The notes: a model not told the origin generated them from the sequence alone. 21,135 nucleotides of DNA from HKST-UBA85 sp035654775 (GCA_035654775.1 DASRWB010000026.1:1-21135), one strand, 5' to 3'; counted from the first letter of the stretch, positions 7,125 to 14,511 are shown. Numbers and translations: made by a program.

Positions 7125-8024
7125 ATGCAGGATATAAACCAAGCGACTATTGTATTTGACGTCCAAGGGATATGGGTATTAAACCTGGCTTTGGCAGCTG
7201 TGATGTTTGGGGTTGCACTAGGTATCACCGTTACGGATTTTAAAAAACTGTTCCGTACACCCAATTTGCTTTTTGCCGGTTTTTTATCGCAGTTTGTTTT
7301 GTTGCCTTTGGTTACCTTTCTTTTGGTCAGTATGTTGAAGCCTGAGCCCGGTATTGCTTTAGGGATGTTTATGGTAGCGGCTTGTCCCGGAGGAAATGTG
7401 TCAAACTTTATGACGCATCTGGCCAAAGGGAATGCGGCGCTCTCGGTAAGTTTAACTGCTTTTGCTACCGTGCTGGCTTTGTTTTTTACGCCGTTTAATT
7501 TTGAGTTTTACGGAAGTTTGTACCCGCCAACGGCACCTATGTTAAAGGCGATTTCCATAGCCCCGCAAGCTTTGTTTGAAGTTGTGCTTCTTATCTTGGG
7601 TATACCGCTTATGCTAGGAATGCTTGTCAGGCATTATTACAAAGCTACGGCACTAAGGCTTTCCCGTATTTTTAAACCCGTTTCCATACTTGTTTTTTTA
7701 AGCATTATAGTACTTGCTTTTGCCAGGAATACAAGCGTTTTTTCGCAGTTTATTCACGCCGTTCTCTTTATAGGGATTGCCCATAATTTTGTGGCATTGG
7801 CACTGGGGTATATGGTGGCTAAGCTTTTTACTTCGGCTAAAGAAAACATTAAAACCCTTACCCTAGAAACCGGTATTCAAAATTCGGGGTTGGGTTTGTT
7901 GTTGATTTTTACTTTTTTTAACGGGTTGGGAGGTATGGCTCTTTTGGCTGCCTTTTGGGGAATATGGCACATCCTATCCGGTTTAACGCTGGCCTTTTGG
8001 TGGTCAAAAAATGGTAAAGCATGA
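7125..8024 (+). CDS. bile acid:sodium symporter (BASS) family transporter
   Basis: A 299-residue, very hydrophobic membrane protein with about nine predicted spans. Family features include MFGVALGITVTDFKKLF near residues 26-42, the conserved ACPGGNVSNFMTHLAKGNAALSVSLTAFAT region at about 86-115, and ETGIQNSGLGLLLIFTFF at about 245-262. The last is the second crossover motif that binds Na+ and substrate in BASS structures. In bacteria such carriers move organic anions other than bile acids (pantothenate, pyruvate and others are known), so the substrate here is open. Its last four bases ATGA overlap the start of the acyltransferase gene, indicating translational coupling. It lies in a three-gene run with csaA upstream. 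Confidence 0.9.
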   Translation: MQDINQATIVFDVQGIWVLNLALAAVMFGVALGITVTDFKKLFRTPNLLFAGFLSQFVLLPLVTFLLVSMLKPEPGIALGMFMVAACPGGNVSNFMTHLAKGNAALSVSLTAFATVLALFFTPFNFEFYGSLYPPTAPMLKAISIAPQALFEVVLLILGIPLMLGMLVRHYYKATALRLSRIFKPVSILVFLSIIVLAFARNTSVFSQFIHAVLFIGIAHNFVALALGYMVAKLFTSAKENIKTLTLETGIQNSGLGLLLIFTFFNGLGGMALLAAFWGIWHILSGLTLAFWWSKNGKA

Positions 8025-9046
8025 AGCGTATAATTTTATATGGTGTAAAATGGTATTTAAAAGTGGGGTTGTTTTTTTATTACAGGCGCCTTGAGGTGAA
8101 AGGGAAACAAAACATTCCACAGCAAACCGCTACCTTGGTTTTGGGCAATCATCAAAATGCACTGATTGACCCTTTGTTGCTGGCGGTGCAATTTGACGAT
8201 TATGCCCATTATCTTACACGCGCGGGTGTGTTTCAAAAACCTGTAGTAAGCCGGTTTCTTTCGTTTTTTAATATGCTGCCGGTATACAGAATCAGTGACG
8301 GCTGGAATACCATTACAAAGAACAATGCTATTTTTTCAACCTGTAAAACCCTTTTGGGTAAGCAGCAAAAGGTAGTTTTGTTTCCGGAAGGCAGTCACAG
8401 TTTGGTGCGGCGTGTACGACCGTTAAGTAAAGGGTTTACCCGTATTGTTCTGGATACGGTAGCCACTTACCCCGAGTTGAACTTGGTGTTGCTTCCTGTA
8501 GGATTTAATTATCAAAACGCCGAAGATTTTCCCGATAGTGCACGTGTTTATTACGGAAAACCGATAGCTGTAAAAGAAGTTTTGCAACACAAGACAGATA
8601 CTCCCGTAAGCGCTCTTAAAACAGCCGTTTATCAAGCGCTCACCCAAATTACCACTCATATTCCTGAGGAAGACTATGCCTCAACCATAGCGAGGTTGCA
8701 TGCGTTGCAGGTAGATTTTCTTAACCCTACGGCGGTTAATGCCTGTATAGCGAATCCTTCAAGGAGATGTACGGCTACAGTGAAAAAAAGAGTTTGGCAG
8801 GGATATTTGAAATATCCGCTATATGTCAATTTGCTTTTTCCTGTTTTGTTTTGGCGCGGTTATGTCAAACCAAAGATTCAGGATGCTGCGTTTACGGCCA
8901 CTTTCCGGTTTGCCGTTTCTGTGATTTTGATTCCTTTATGGCTGTTGCTGGTTTCGGGTTTTGTTTGTATTTTCTGGGGTTTGTTGCCAGCAGCAAGCTA
9001 TTTGTTTATTTCGGTACTGCTTATGCTGCTTTATGTTAAGGCATAA
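8021..9046 (+). CDS. PlsC-type 1-acylglycerol-3-phosphate acyltransferase family protein
   Basis: A 341-residue phospholipid/glycerol acyltransferase homologue. Motif I reads NHQNALIDPL with His44 and Asp50, that is HX5D rather than the classical HX4D. This spacing is known in the Gat1/Sct1-like and Bacteroidota branches. The glycerophosphate-binding motif is FPEGSHS at residues 121-127. A short hydrophobic N-terminus (YGVKWYLKVGLFFYY) and two or more membrane spans in the last 85 residues anchor it to the inner membrane. It probably acylates glycerol phosphate, lysophosphatidate or another lipid headgroup; the exact acceptor cannot be read. It starts inside the ATGA overlap with the BASS carrier. 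Its stop (9044-9046) lies in the A run that forms the tail of the opposite-strand terminator. Confidence 0.87.
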   Translation: MKRIILYGVKWYLKVGLFFYYRRLEVKGKQNIPQQTATLVLGNHQNALIDPLLLAVQFDDYAHYLTRAGVFQKPVVSRFLSFFNMLPVYRISDGWNTITKNNAIFSTCKTLLGKQQKVVLFPEGSHSLVRRVRPLSKGFTRIVLDTVATYPELNLVLLPVGFNYQNAEDFPDSARVYYGKPIAVKEVLQHKTDTPVSALKTAVYQALTQITTHIPEEDYASTIARLHALQVDFLNPTAVNACIANPSRRCTATVKKRVWQGYLKYPLYVNLLFPVLFWRGYVKPKIQDAAFTATFRFAVSVILIPLWLLLVSGFVCIFWGLLPAASYLFISVLLMLLYVKA

Positions 9047-9076
9047 AAAAACCGTTACTACTGACGGTAACGGTTT
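9045..9076 (-). terminator. rho-independent terminator of the DUF3276 gene
   Basis: AAACCGTTAC (9049-9058) pairs perfectly with GTAACGGTTT (9067-9076), with an 8-base loop. Read on the minus strand, the hairpin follows the DUF3276 stop and ends in a run of seven T (complement of 9045-9051). On the plus strand the hairpin follows the acyltransferase stop but has no T run, so it would at best slow that transcript. Confidence 0.85.
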
Positions 9077-9102
9077 AAAGTGATTTTCAATGTTGTTTTG
9101 GT

Positions 9103-9483
9103 TTAAATATCGTCAAAATCTACATCCGTGAAGTTTTCGGGAGCCGCATCTGCATTATCCCCATCATCGGTGTCGTCATAGTCTTTTTTGTAGTCTTTTT
9201 GATGGCGTTCGCTTATTACTTCATCCCCTTTTTCGTTGATGATATAGGTGGTCATTTCGTTTAAGATAGCTTCAAAATCGGCAAAATCTTCTTTGTACAA
9301 GTATATTTTATGTTTTTTGTAGTGGAAGCTGCCGTCGTCGTTTGTAAACTTTTTACTTTCCGTAACGGTAAGGTAATAGTCGCCCGCTTTGGTTGATCTC
9401 ACGTCGAAGAAATAGGTTCTTCTGCCTGCTCTTAGTACTTTGGAATAGATTTCTTCTTTCTCCATCATGTCATTTGTATTCAT
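9103..9483 (-). CDS. PUR family DNA/RNA-binding protein (DUF3276)
   Basis: A 126-residue protein of the DUF3276 family, found mainly in Bacteroidota and spirochaetes and structurally related to the eukaryotic PUR-alpha repeat that binds single-stranded nucleic acid. The core is MEKEEIYSKVLRAGRRTYFF followed by DVRSTKAGDYYLTVTESKK and HKIYLYKEDFADFEAIL, a beta-sheet plus helix repeat. The last 30 residues are very acidic (DDTDDGDNAD and DVDFDDI), probably a disordered tail. The start ATG is 9481-9483; Met6 or Met7 is also possible. A purine-rich AAAGAAGG lies 9 bases upstream of the ATG on the minus strand. Its cellular role is unknown. It has its own terminator and lies downstream of the ABC exporter gene on the same strand. 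Confidence 0.9.
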   Translation of the reverse strand: MNTNDMMEKEEIYSKVLRAGRRTYFFDVRSTKAGDYYLTVTESKKFTNDDGSFHYKKHKIYLYKEDFADFEAILNEMTTYIINEKGDEVISERHQKDYKKDYDDTDDGDNADAAPENFTDVDFDDI

Positions 9484-9552
9484 AATTTAGCCTTCTTTAT
9501 GTTTTAAATTACCAGACCAAAAATCTAAAAAAAAACTATACCAACCAACAAT

Positions 9553-11313
9553 TTACATTATTTCTTTTTCTGAAAGTTGTTTTAGATACAGCATTTTGTA
9601 GTATCCGTCTTCGTTTAAAAGCGTTTGATGTGAACCGCATTGAATAATTTCACCTTCGCTGAGGACTATAATTTTATCGGCATTTTTGGCCGATGAAATC
9701 CGATGGCTGACAATGATGGTGGTTTTGTTTTTGGACAGGTTGTTGAGCGTTTTAAGTATTTTTTCTTCGGTTTCTGTATCAACGGCCGAAAGACAGTCGT
9801 CGAACAATAAAATCGTTGGATTTTTGATGATGGCCCGTGCGATAGAGATGCGTTGTTTTTGTCCGCCGGACAAGGTTAATCCGCGTTCGCCAAGTACGGT
9901 TTGGTAGCCTTTAGAAAAGCCGGCAATGTTTTTGTGTACCTGTGCGTTTTTTGCCGCTTGAATGACTTCTTCATCTGTGGCGTCTTCTTTTCCGAATTTG
10001 ATGTTGTTTTGTATAGTATCTGAAAACAAAAAGGCGTCTTGCGGCACATAGCCAATGGCGTTTCTAAGCGCAGTTAAATTATGCGAAGCGATAGGAATGC
10101 CATCTATCAAGATAGAGCCTTGCTGTACGTCATACAGCCGGCCTACCAAGTCCAGGATGGTTGATTTTCCCGAGCCTGTTTTTCCTATAATGGCCAGTGT
10201 TTCGCCTTTAGGAAGTTTAAAACTTATGTTTTTTAAAGCGGTTATACCGGTATCGTCGTAGGTAAAGGTTACGTTTTTAAATTCGATATCACCTTCAATG
10301 GGGTATGTTTTGTCTGACCGGTTTACAATTTCCGGTTCGACTTGTAAAAACTCGTTAATCCGTTTTTGTGAAGCCTCGGCTTGCTGTACAATGGAAGTTA
10401 CCCATCCTACGGTGGCTACCGGCCAGGTAAGCATATTTACATAAATGATAAATTCGGCAATGGTTCCTAAACTTTCAATTTCGCCGTTGATGTATTGCAT
10501 ACCGCCTATGTATATAACCAGAAGGTTGCTTACCCCGATGAGCAAAATCATCATAGGGAAAAACCAGGCATTCACTTTGGCCAAATCCAGTTGTTTGTTT
10601 TTGCTTTCCTGAGAAAGGGTTTCAAAATCGGCTGCAATTTTGGGTTCGATGCCGTAGGCTTTAATAATGGAAATGCCACTAAAGGTTTCCTGTGAAAAAG
10701 CAGAGAGTTTGGAAAGGTATACCTGCACCGCAGTGCTTCGCAGGTGAATTTCTTTACTGAGCTTGTATATAATTACGGAAAGCACCGGCAAAGGCGCTAT
10801 GGCATATAGTGTAAGTTTAGGCGCCTCATTGAACATAAAAATAAGCGCGATAATAAATAAGGTAATGGTATTTATACTGTACATTATGGCCGGACCGAAA
10901 TACATACGCACCCGACTGATGTCTTCGCTTATGCGGTTCATTAAATCGCCCGTTCGGTTTTTTTTGTAAAAATTCAAGGAAAGCTTCTGGTAGTGTTGAT
11001 AGACTTCATTTTTTAAATCGTATTCAATGTATCGGGATACATTAATAATAAGCTGGCGCATGTAAAAGGTAAGTATGCCGGCCACGATAGCCGCTCCAAT
11101 AATAAGCAGAATAATTTCCAGCAATTCGGAACGGATGTTGGTCGTATTTCCCGAGGTTTCCTTGGTGTAGTTTTCCACCACTTTAAACAGTTTGTTTATC
11201 AATCGCGGGGTGAAGAGTAAAAAAATACGTGCAATTATGGTAATAAGTATACCTACCAGCAGTTTGTATCTGTACTTGTAAAAATATTTATTTAGGTGTT
11301 GCAGTTCTTTCAT
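9553..11313 (-). CDS. ABC transporter half-exporter (fused permease and ATPase)
   Basis: A 586-residue exporter of the MsbA/BmrC-like type: an N-terminal membrane domain with about six spans (residues 1 to about 315), then a nucleotide-binding domain. Walker A GKTGSGKST is at 377-385, the signature LSGGQ at 481-485, and Walker B ILLFDD with Asp505. The position of the catalytic Glu is Asp506 (DDCLSAVD), as in the degenerate site of heterodimeric exporters. The H-loop is in IIVSHRISS. It is probably an inner-membrane exporter of a drug, lipid or other hydrophobic compound; the substrate is not readable. No second half-transporter gene lies next to it. The start ATG is 11311-11313, divergent from leucine dehydrogenase. 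DUF3276 follows after 69 bases that contain a long T run but no clear hairpin. Confidence 0.92.
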   Translation of the reverse strand: MKELQHLNKYFYKYRYKLLVGILITIIARIFLLFTPRLINKLFKVVENYTKETSGNTTNIRSELLEIILLIIGAAIVAGILTFYMRQLIINVSRYIEYDLKNEVYQHYQKLSLNFYKKNRTGDLMNRISEDISRVRMYFGPAIMYSINTITLFIIALIFMFNEAPKLTLYAIAPLPVLSVIIYKLSKEIHLRSTAVQVYLSKLSAFSQETFSGISIIKAYGIEPKIAADFETLSQESKNKQLDLAKVNAWFFPMMILLIGVSNLLVIYIGGMQYINGEIESLGTIAEFIIYVNMLTWPVATVGWVTSIVQQAEASQKRINEFLQVEPEIVNRSDKTYPIEGDIEFKNVTFTYDDTGITALKNISFKLPKGETLAIIGKTGSGKSTILDLVGRLYDVQQGSILIDGIPIASHNLTALRNAIGYVPQDAFLFSDTIQNNIKFGKEDATDEEVIQAAKNAQVHKNIAGFSKGYQTVLGERGLTLSGGQKQRISIARAIIKNPTILLFDDCLSAVDTETEEKILKTLNNLSKNKTTIIVSHRISSAKNADKIIVLSEGEIIQCGSHQTLLNEDGYYKMLYLKQLSEKEIM

Positions 11314-11361
11314 ATACGATCGTCGGGCTTGTCTGTTCTTTTTTTAACAAATTCTCAATTT

Positions 11362-11373
11362 AATAGTACTATT
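11362..11373. repeat. 12-bp palindrome at the leucine dehydrogenase promoter
   Basis: AATAGTACTATT is a perfect 12-bp palindrome ending directly before the TTTG -33 element of the leucine dehydrogenase promoter. The half-site ACTATT recurs at 11382-11387. It may be an operator between the two divergent genes, although AT-rich palindromes arise easily by chance. Confidence 0.35.
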
Positions 11374-11405
11374 TTTGTGAAACTATTAATATTAAATTAC
11401 TTTTG
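11374..11405 (+). promoter_or_regulatory. Bacteroidota-type promoter of leucine dehydrogenase
   Basis: TTTG (11374-11377) and TActTTTG (11398-11405) are separated by 20 bases, a full match to the -33/-7 consensus. A second -7-like octamer, TAttTTTG (11370-11377), overlaps the -33 element, so a weaker upstream start is possible. The main start would lie near 11410, giving a leader of about 50 bases. Confidence 0.72.
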
Positions 11406-11463
11406 CACGTTGTTTTTGACATACCGTTATTAACAGCAAATAAAATTTAATAAAGTATACTTG

Positions 11464-12567
11464 ATGATTACAGATGTATTAAACACAAAAGATCTATATA
11501 AAGCCGATCCGGTTTTTGGTCAAATATCATTTGATAACCACGAGCAAGTGGTGTTTTGCAATGACAAAGATACAGGTTTGAAAGCAATAATTGGCATTCA
11601 CAATACGGTATTAGGTCCGGCTTTGGGAGGTACACGTATGTGGAATTACAAAACCGAGTGGGAAGCGCTAAACGACGTGTTGCGTTTGTCCAGAGGAATG
11701 ACCTATAAATCAGCCATTACCGGTTTAAATTTAGGCGGTGGAAAAGCAGTGATTATTGGAGATGCCAAAACTCAAAAAACACCGGAGTTGATGCGGAAGT
11801 TTGCCGAGTTTGTACATGGGTTAAACGGAAAATACATCACAGCCGAAGACGTAGGTATGGAAACTGCCGATATGGATTTGGTGCGCGAAGTAACTCCTTT
11901 TGTAACCGGAATATCCGAAGCGAAAGGCGGTGCGGGAAATCCGTCGCCTATTACGGCCTATGGAGTGTTTATGGGCATGAAGGCTGCCGCAAAATTCAAA
12001 TTTGGTTCTGATGTTCTGGAGGACAAAGTTATTTATGTACAAGGCATCGGGCATGTGGGCGAAGCTCTTGTAGAACATCTAACCCATGAAGGCGCGAAGG
12101 TTATCATCGCCGATATAAATGAAGAACGCTTAGTTGAAGTAAGTGAAAAGTACGGCGCCACTATTTACCGCGGTGCCGATATATACAATGAACCCATGGA
12201 TATTTATGCGCCTTGTGCACTGGGTGCTACCGTAAACGATGACACCATATACAAACTACAGGCCAAAGTTATTGCCGGAGCGGCGAACAATCAGCTGGCT
12301 GTGGAAGACAAACACGGAGCTCTACTTCAGGAACGCGGAATTGTATACGCGCCGGATTTTTTAATTAACGCCGGTGGAATTATCAATGTATATGCAGAGC
12401 TGGAAGGCTACGGAAAAAAAGAAATCATTCGTAAAACAGAAAACATTTACAATACCACACTGGAGATTTTGTCTTTGGCCCAAACCAGCAAGATAACCAC
12501 TAATCAAGCTGCGTTAAGCATAGCTCAAAAACGAATAGACGAAAGAAAAAAAGAAAATTTAAAGTAA
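11464..12567 (+). CDS. leucine dehydrogenase (Glu/Leu/Phe/Val dehydrogenase family)
   Basis: An NAD-dependent oxidative deaminase of branched-chain amino acids, 367 residues. The substrate-binding and catalytic lysines are visible as Lys82 in GMTYKSAI and Lys94 in LGGGKAV, with the same 12-residue spacing as Lys68 and Lys80 of Bacillus leucine dehydrogenase. The Rossmann nucleotide loop GIGHVG is at 194-199. The conserved FLINAGGIINVYAE stretch follows. It should convert leucine, valine and isoleucine to their 2-keto acids and ammonia, or the reverse. I prefer ATG 11464; a TTG directly upstream is the alternative. It has its own consensus promoter and a clear terminator and so is monocistronic. 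Valine or phenylalanine preference cannot be excluded from motifs alone. Confidence 0.92.
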   Translation: MITDVLNTKDLYKADPVFGQISFDNHEQVVFCNDKDTGLKAIIGIHNTVLGPALGGTRMWNYKTEWEALNDVLRLSRGMTYKSAITGLNLGGGKAVIIGDAKTQKTPELMRKFAEFVHGLNGKYITAEDVGMETADMDLVREVTPFVTGISEAKGGAGNPSPITAYGVFMGMKAAAKFKFGSDVLEDKVIYVQGIGHVGEALVEHLTHEGAKVIIADINEERLVEVSEKYGATIYRGADIYNEPMDIYAPCALGATVNDDTIYKLQAKVIAGAANNQLAVEDKHGALLQERGIVYAPDFLINAGGIINVYAELEGYGKKEIIRKTENIYNTTLEILSLAQTSKITTNQAALSIAQKRIDERKKENLK

Positions 12568-12586
12568 TAAAAACAGGGAATTGTCC

Positions 12587-12594
12587 TATTTTTG
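12587..12594 (+). promoter_or_regulatory. nusB promoter -7 element overlapping the upstream terminator
   Basis: TAttTTTG at 12587-12594 is a perfect -7 element. It ends one base before the left arm of the leucine dehydrogenase terminator. Initiation some 5-7 bases downstream would place the transcript start inside that arm. No TTG lies at the expected -33 distance. The leader to the nusB ATG would be about 70 bases. Confidence 0.5.
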
Positions 12595-12595
12595 C

Positions 12596-12633
12596 AAGGC
12601 GAAAGTAATTTTTACTATCGCCTTTGTTTTTTT
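12596..12633 (+). terminator. rho-independent terminator of leucine dehydrogenase
   Basis: AAGGCGA (12596-12602) pairs with TCGCCTT (12618-12624). After one A-A mismatch, AGTAA (12604-12608) pairs with TTACT (12612-12616), leaving a TTT loop. A T-rich tail with a run of seven T follows to 12633. It is oriented for leucine dehydrogenase transcripts. Confidence 0.85.
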
Positions 12634-12669
12634 AAGAAAAAGTAGACCGTTCAAAAAAGTTCTTTGTAC

Positions 12670-13614
12670 ATGCTAAACCGAAGACATATTAGAGTAAAAG
12701 TAATGCAAACGCTTTATGCCTTTAAGCGGGAAGAAGGCGATACCTTTACCACCGATTTGAGTTTTTTACATACCAGTATTAACGGAATGTTCACCTTGTA
12801 TCTGTTGCTTATTTCTATTCTTTCCGAACTTCAAAAAAAAGGAGAAGACTACCTCAAGAAAAGTCAGCAAAAACATCTGGCAACTGCTGCGGATAAAAAT
12901 CCGAACCGGAAATTTGTAAACAACGAAATCCTTCAAATGCTTTCCCAAAATACCACGCTGCAAGAACGGATAGCAAAGCAGAAAATCATTAACTGGGACC
13001 TGGACAGCGAGTACATCGATATTCTTTTTAAAACCCTACAAAAAAGCGATTTGTACCGAAGTTATATGCAAACCCGAACCTCAAACTTCACCGAAGACAA
13101 GCACTTTATCATCGATATTTTTAAAGAAATCATTGCTCCAAACGAGCAACTTTACAGTTATTTAGAAGACAAAAACCTTACTTGGTTGGACGATTTGCCC
13201 GCTGTAAATACCGCCATATTGAAACTCTTGCGAAAAGTAAATCCGGGTACCACGGCTTCTCATTTTCTTCCTGAGTTATGTAAAGACAAGGACGATTTGC
13301 AGTTTGCTGAAAACCTTTTAAAGAAAACCATCTTAAACAAAACCAAGCTGCTAAAAATTATAGAAGCACGCGCCAATAACTGGGATACCGACCGTATTGC
13401 TGAAATAGACTACACGCTATTACAAATGGGCGTTTGCGAAATAAAATATTTTCCATCCATACCCGTTAAAGTTACCATAAACGAGTACCTTGAAATAGCC
13501 AAAGAATACTCCACACCCAAAAGCAGTATTTTTATAAACGGTATTTTAGACAAGCTGGTTAAGGACGAACAAGAGAGCGGAATTTTAAATAAAACAGGCC
13601 GAGGGTTGATGTAA
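12670..13614 (+). CDS. nusB: transcription antitermination factor NusB (long Bacteroidota form)
   Basis: NusB binds boxA RNA together with S10 and supports antitermination on rRNA operons. The protein has 314 residues, about twice the E. coli length. The N-terminal LNRRHIRVKVMQTLYAF is the usual NusB opening. The classical second half lies at about residues 185-300, with AENLLKKTILNKTKLLKIIE, ANNWDTDRIAEIDYTLLQMG and VTINEYLEIAKEYSTPKSSIFINGILDKL. Between them is a long, Lys-rich helical insertion of roughly 150 residues. This long form is usual in Bacteroidota. The start is ATG 12670 rather than the TTG two codons upstream. DUF1573 and yajC follow, a gene order conserved in flavobacteria. 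Confidence 0.93.
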   Translation: MLNRRHIRVKVMQTLYAFKREEGDTFTTDLSFLHTSINGMFTLYLLLISILSELQKKGEDYLKKSQQKHLATAADKNPNRKFVNNEILQMLSQNTTLQERIAKQKIINWDLDSEYIDILFKTLQKSDLYRSYMQTRTSNFTEDKHFIIDIFKEIIAPNEQLYSYLEDKNLTWLDDLPAVNTAILKLLRKVNPGTTASHFLPELCKDKDDLQFAENLLKKTILNKTKLLKIIEARANNWDTDRIAEIDYTLLQMGVCEIKYFPSIPVKVTINEYLEIAKEYSTPKSSIFINGILDKLVKDEQESGILNKTGRGLM

Positions 13615-13628
13615 TTAGAAATAATTAC

Positions 13629-13636
13629 TATTTTTA
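13629..13636 (+). promoter_or_regulatory. near-consensus -7 element before the DUF1573 gene
   Basis: TAttTTTA is one mismatch from TAnnTTTG and lies 30 bases before the DUF1573 ATG. It would let the lipoprotein and yajC be expressed apart from nusB. No clear -33 element accompanies it. Confidence 0.3.
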
Positions 13637-13665
13637 CCTCCCATAATTAAAAAAAAATATCTATT

Positions 13666-14196
13666 ATGAAAAAAATACTTTTAGCGTTAAGCGTAGTAAG
13701 TTTACTGGCATTTTCTTCTTGTAAAGACGACGCCACCAAAAAAATTGATGAGAAAAATGTAGCTGAAGCAGCTGAGAGAGATGCAACAGCAAGTAAGTTT
13801 CCGGTAATGGAATTCAACACCACTGAATACGATTTTGGTGAAATTGAATCAAAACAAAATGTAGAGACGGTTTTCACCTATACCAATACAGGTAACGCTC
13901 CATTAATTATTACCGACATCAAGAGTTCTTGCGGATGTACAGTACCACAAGACTGGAGCAGAGATCCTCTTCCTGTAGGAGAATCGGGAGAGTTTACCGT
14001 AAAATTTAACGGTACCGGAACCAATAAAGTTACCAAAACGGTTACTATTACCGCCAATACAGAAACCGGAAAAGAAACGGTAAAAGTTACCGCTTTTGTA
14101 AAGCCTGACCCTAATGCTCCGGCTCAAGCCACTCCATCTGCCGTACAAACCAAAACGTCCACTCAACCCGGGCACGAAGGGCATAACCACGATTAA
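13666..14196 (+). CDS. DUF1573 domain-containing lipoprotein
   Basis: A 176-residue predicted lipoprotein. Residues 1-18 are a signal peptide (MKKILLALSVVSLLAF) with lipobox FSSC and the modified Cys at 19. The DUF1573 domain, an Ig-like fold related to ASPM/SPD-2/Hydin modules, fills about 45-145, with FNTTEYDFGEIE, the hallmark DIKSSCGCTVP and FTVKFNGTGTNK. The tail is Pro/Gln/Thr-rich and ends in the His-rich GHEGHNHD, which might bind metal. It should be anchored in the inner or outer membrane facing the periplasm. Its role is unknown. It lies 51 bases after nusB and 6 bases before yajC, so it is probably cotranscribed with yajC. Confidence 0.9.
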   Translation: MKKILLALSVVSLLAFSSCKDDATKKIDEKNVAEAAERDATASKFPVMEFNTTEYDFGEIESKQNVETVFTYTNTGNAPLIITDIKSSCGCTVPQDWSRDPLPVGESGEFTVKFNGTGTNKVTKTVTITANTETGKETVKVTAFVKPDPNAPAQATPSAVQTKTSTQPGHEGHNHD

Positions 14197-14202
14197 GCAC
14201 TT

Positions 14203-14490
14203 ATGGAAGGAGGATTAGGTAGTTTTTTACCCTTTATTTTGATGTTTGTGGTGATCTATTTTTTTATGATAGCGCCGCAAATGAAAAGACAAAAACAAGA
14301 AAAGAAGTTCGCCCAGGAATTAAAAAAAGGCGACAAGGTAGTTACCAAAAGTGGATTGCACGGCAAAATTGTTGAGTTGAATGACAAAGACAGCAGTTGT
14401 GTAATTGAAACGCTGGCCGGCAAACTAAAATTTGAGCGTTCTGCCATTTCGATGGAAATGAGTAAGAAACTCAATCAAACAACCGGTTAG
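14203..14490 (+). CDS. yajC: preprotein translocase accessory subunit YajC
   Basis: A 95-residue small membrane protein of the SecDF-YajC complex that assists Sec-dependent export. A single span (FLPFILMFVVIYFFMIAPQ) near residues 5-23 is followed by the basic MKRQKQEKKF. Then comes the conserved cytoplasmic domain LKKGDKVVTKSGLHGKIVELND with FERSAI near the end. Length and order match the family. It begins 6 bases after the DUF1573 stop and is followed by a strong terminator, so it closes the nusB-DUF1573-yajC group. In many flavobacteria coaE follows yajC; here the group ends. Confidence 0.96.
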   Translation: MEGGLGSFLPFILMFVVIYFFMIAPQMKRQKQEKKFAQELKKGDKVVTKSGLHGKIVELNDKDSSCVIETLAGKLKFERSAISMEMSKKLNQTTG

Positions 14491-14511
14491 GAACTTTCCT
14501 TATCAGATAAT

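Noticed and set aside
7040..7426. 128-codon minus-strand frame over the csaA end and the BASS start
   Set aside because: It crosses two firmly identified genes and lacks family features.
9520..9545. T run (minus strand) between the ABC exporter and DUF3276 as a terminator
   Set aside because: There is a run of nine T but no stable hairpin before it, so it is not called.
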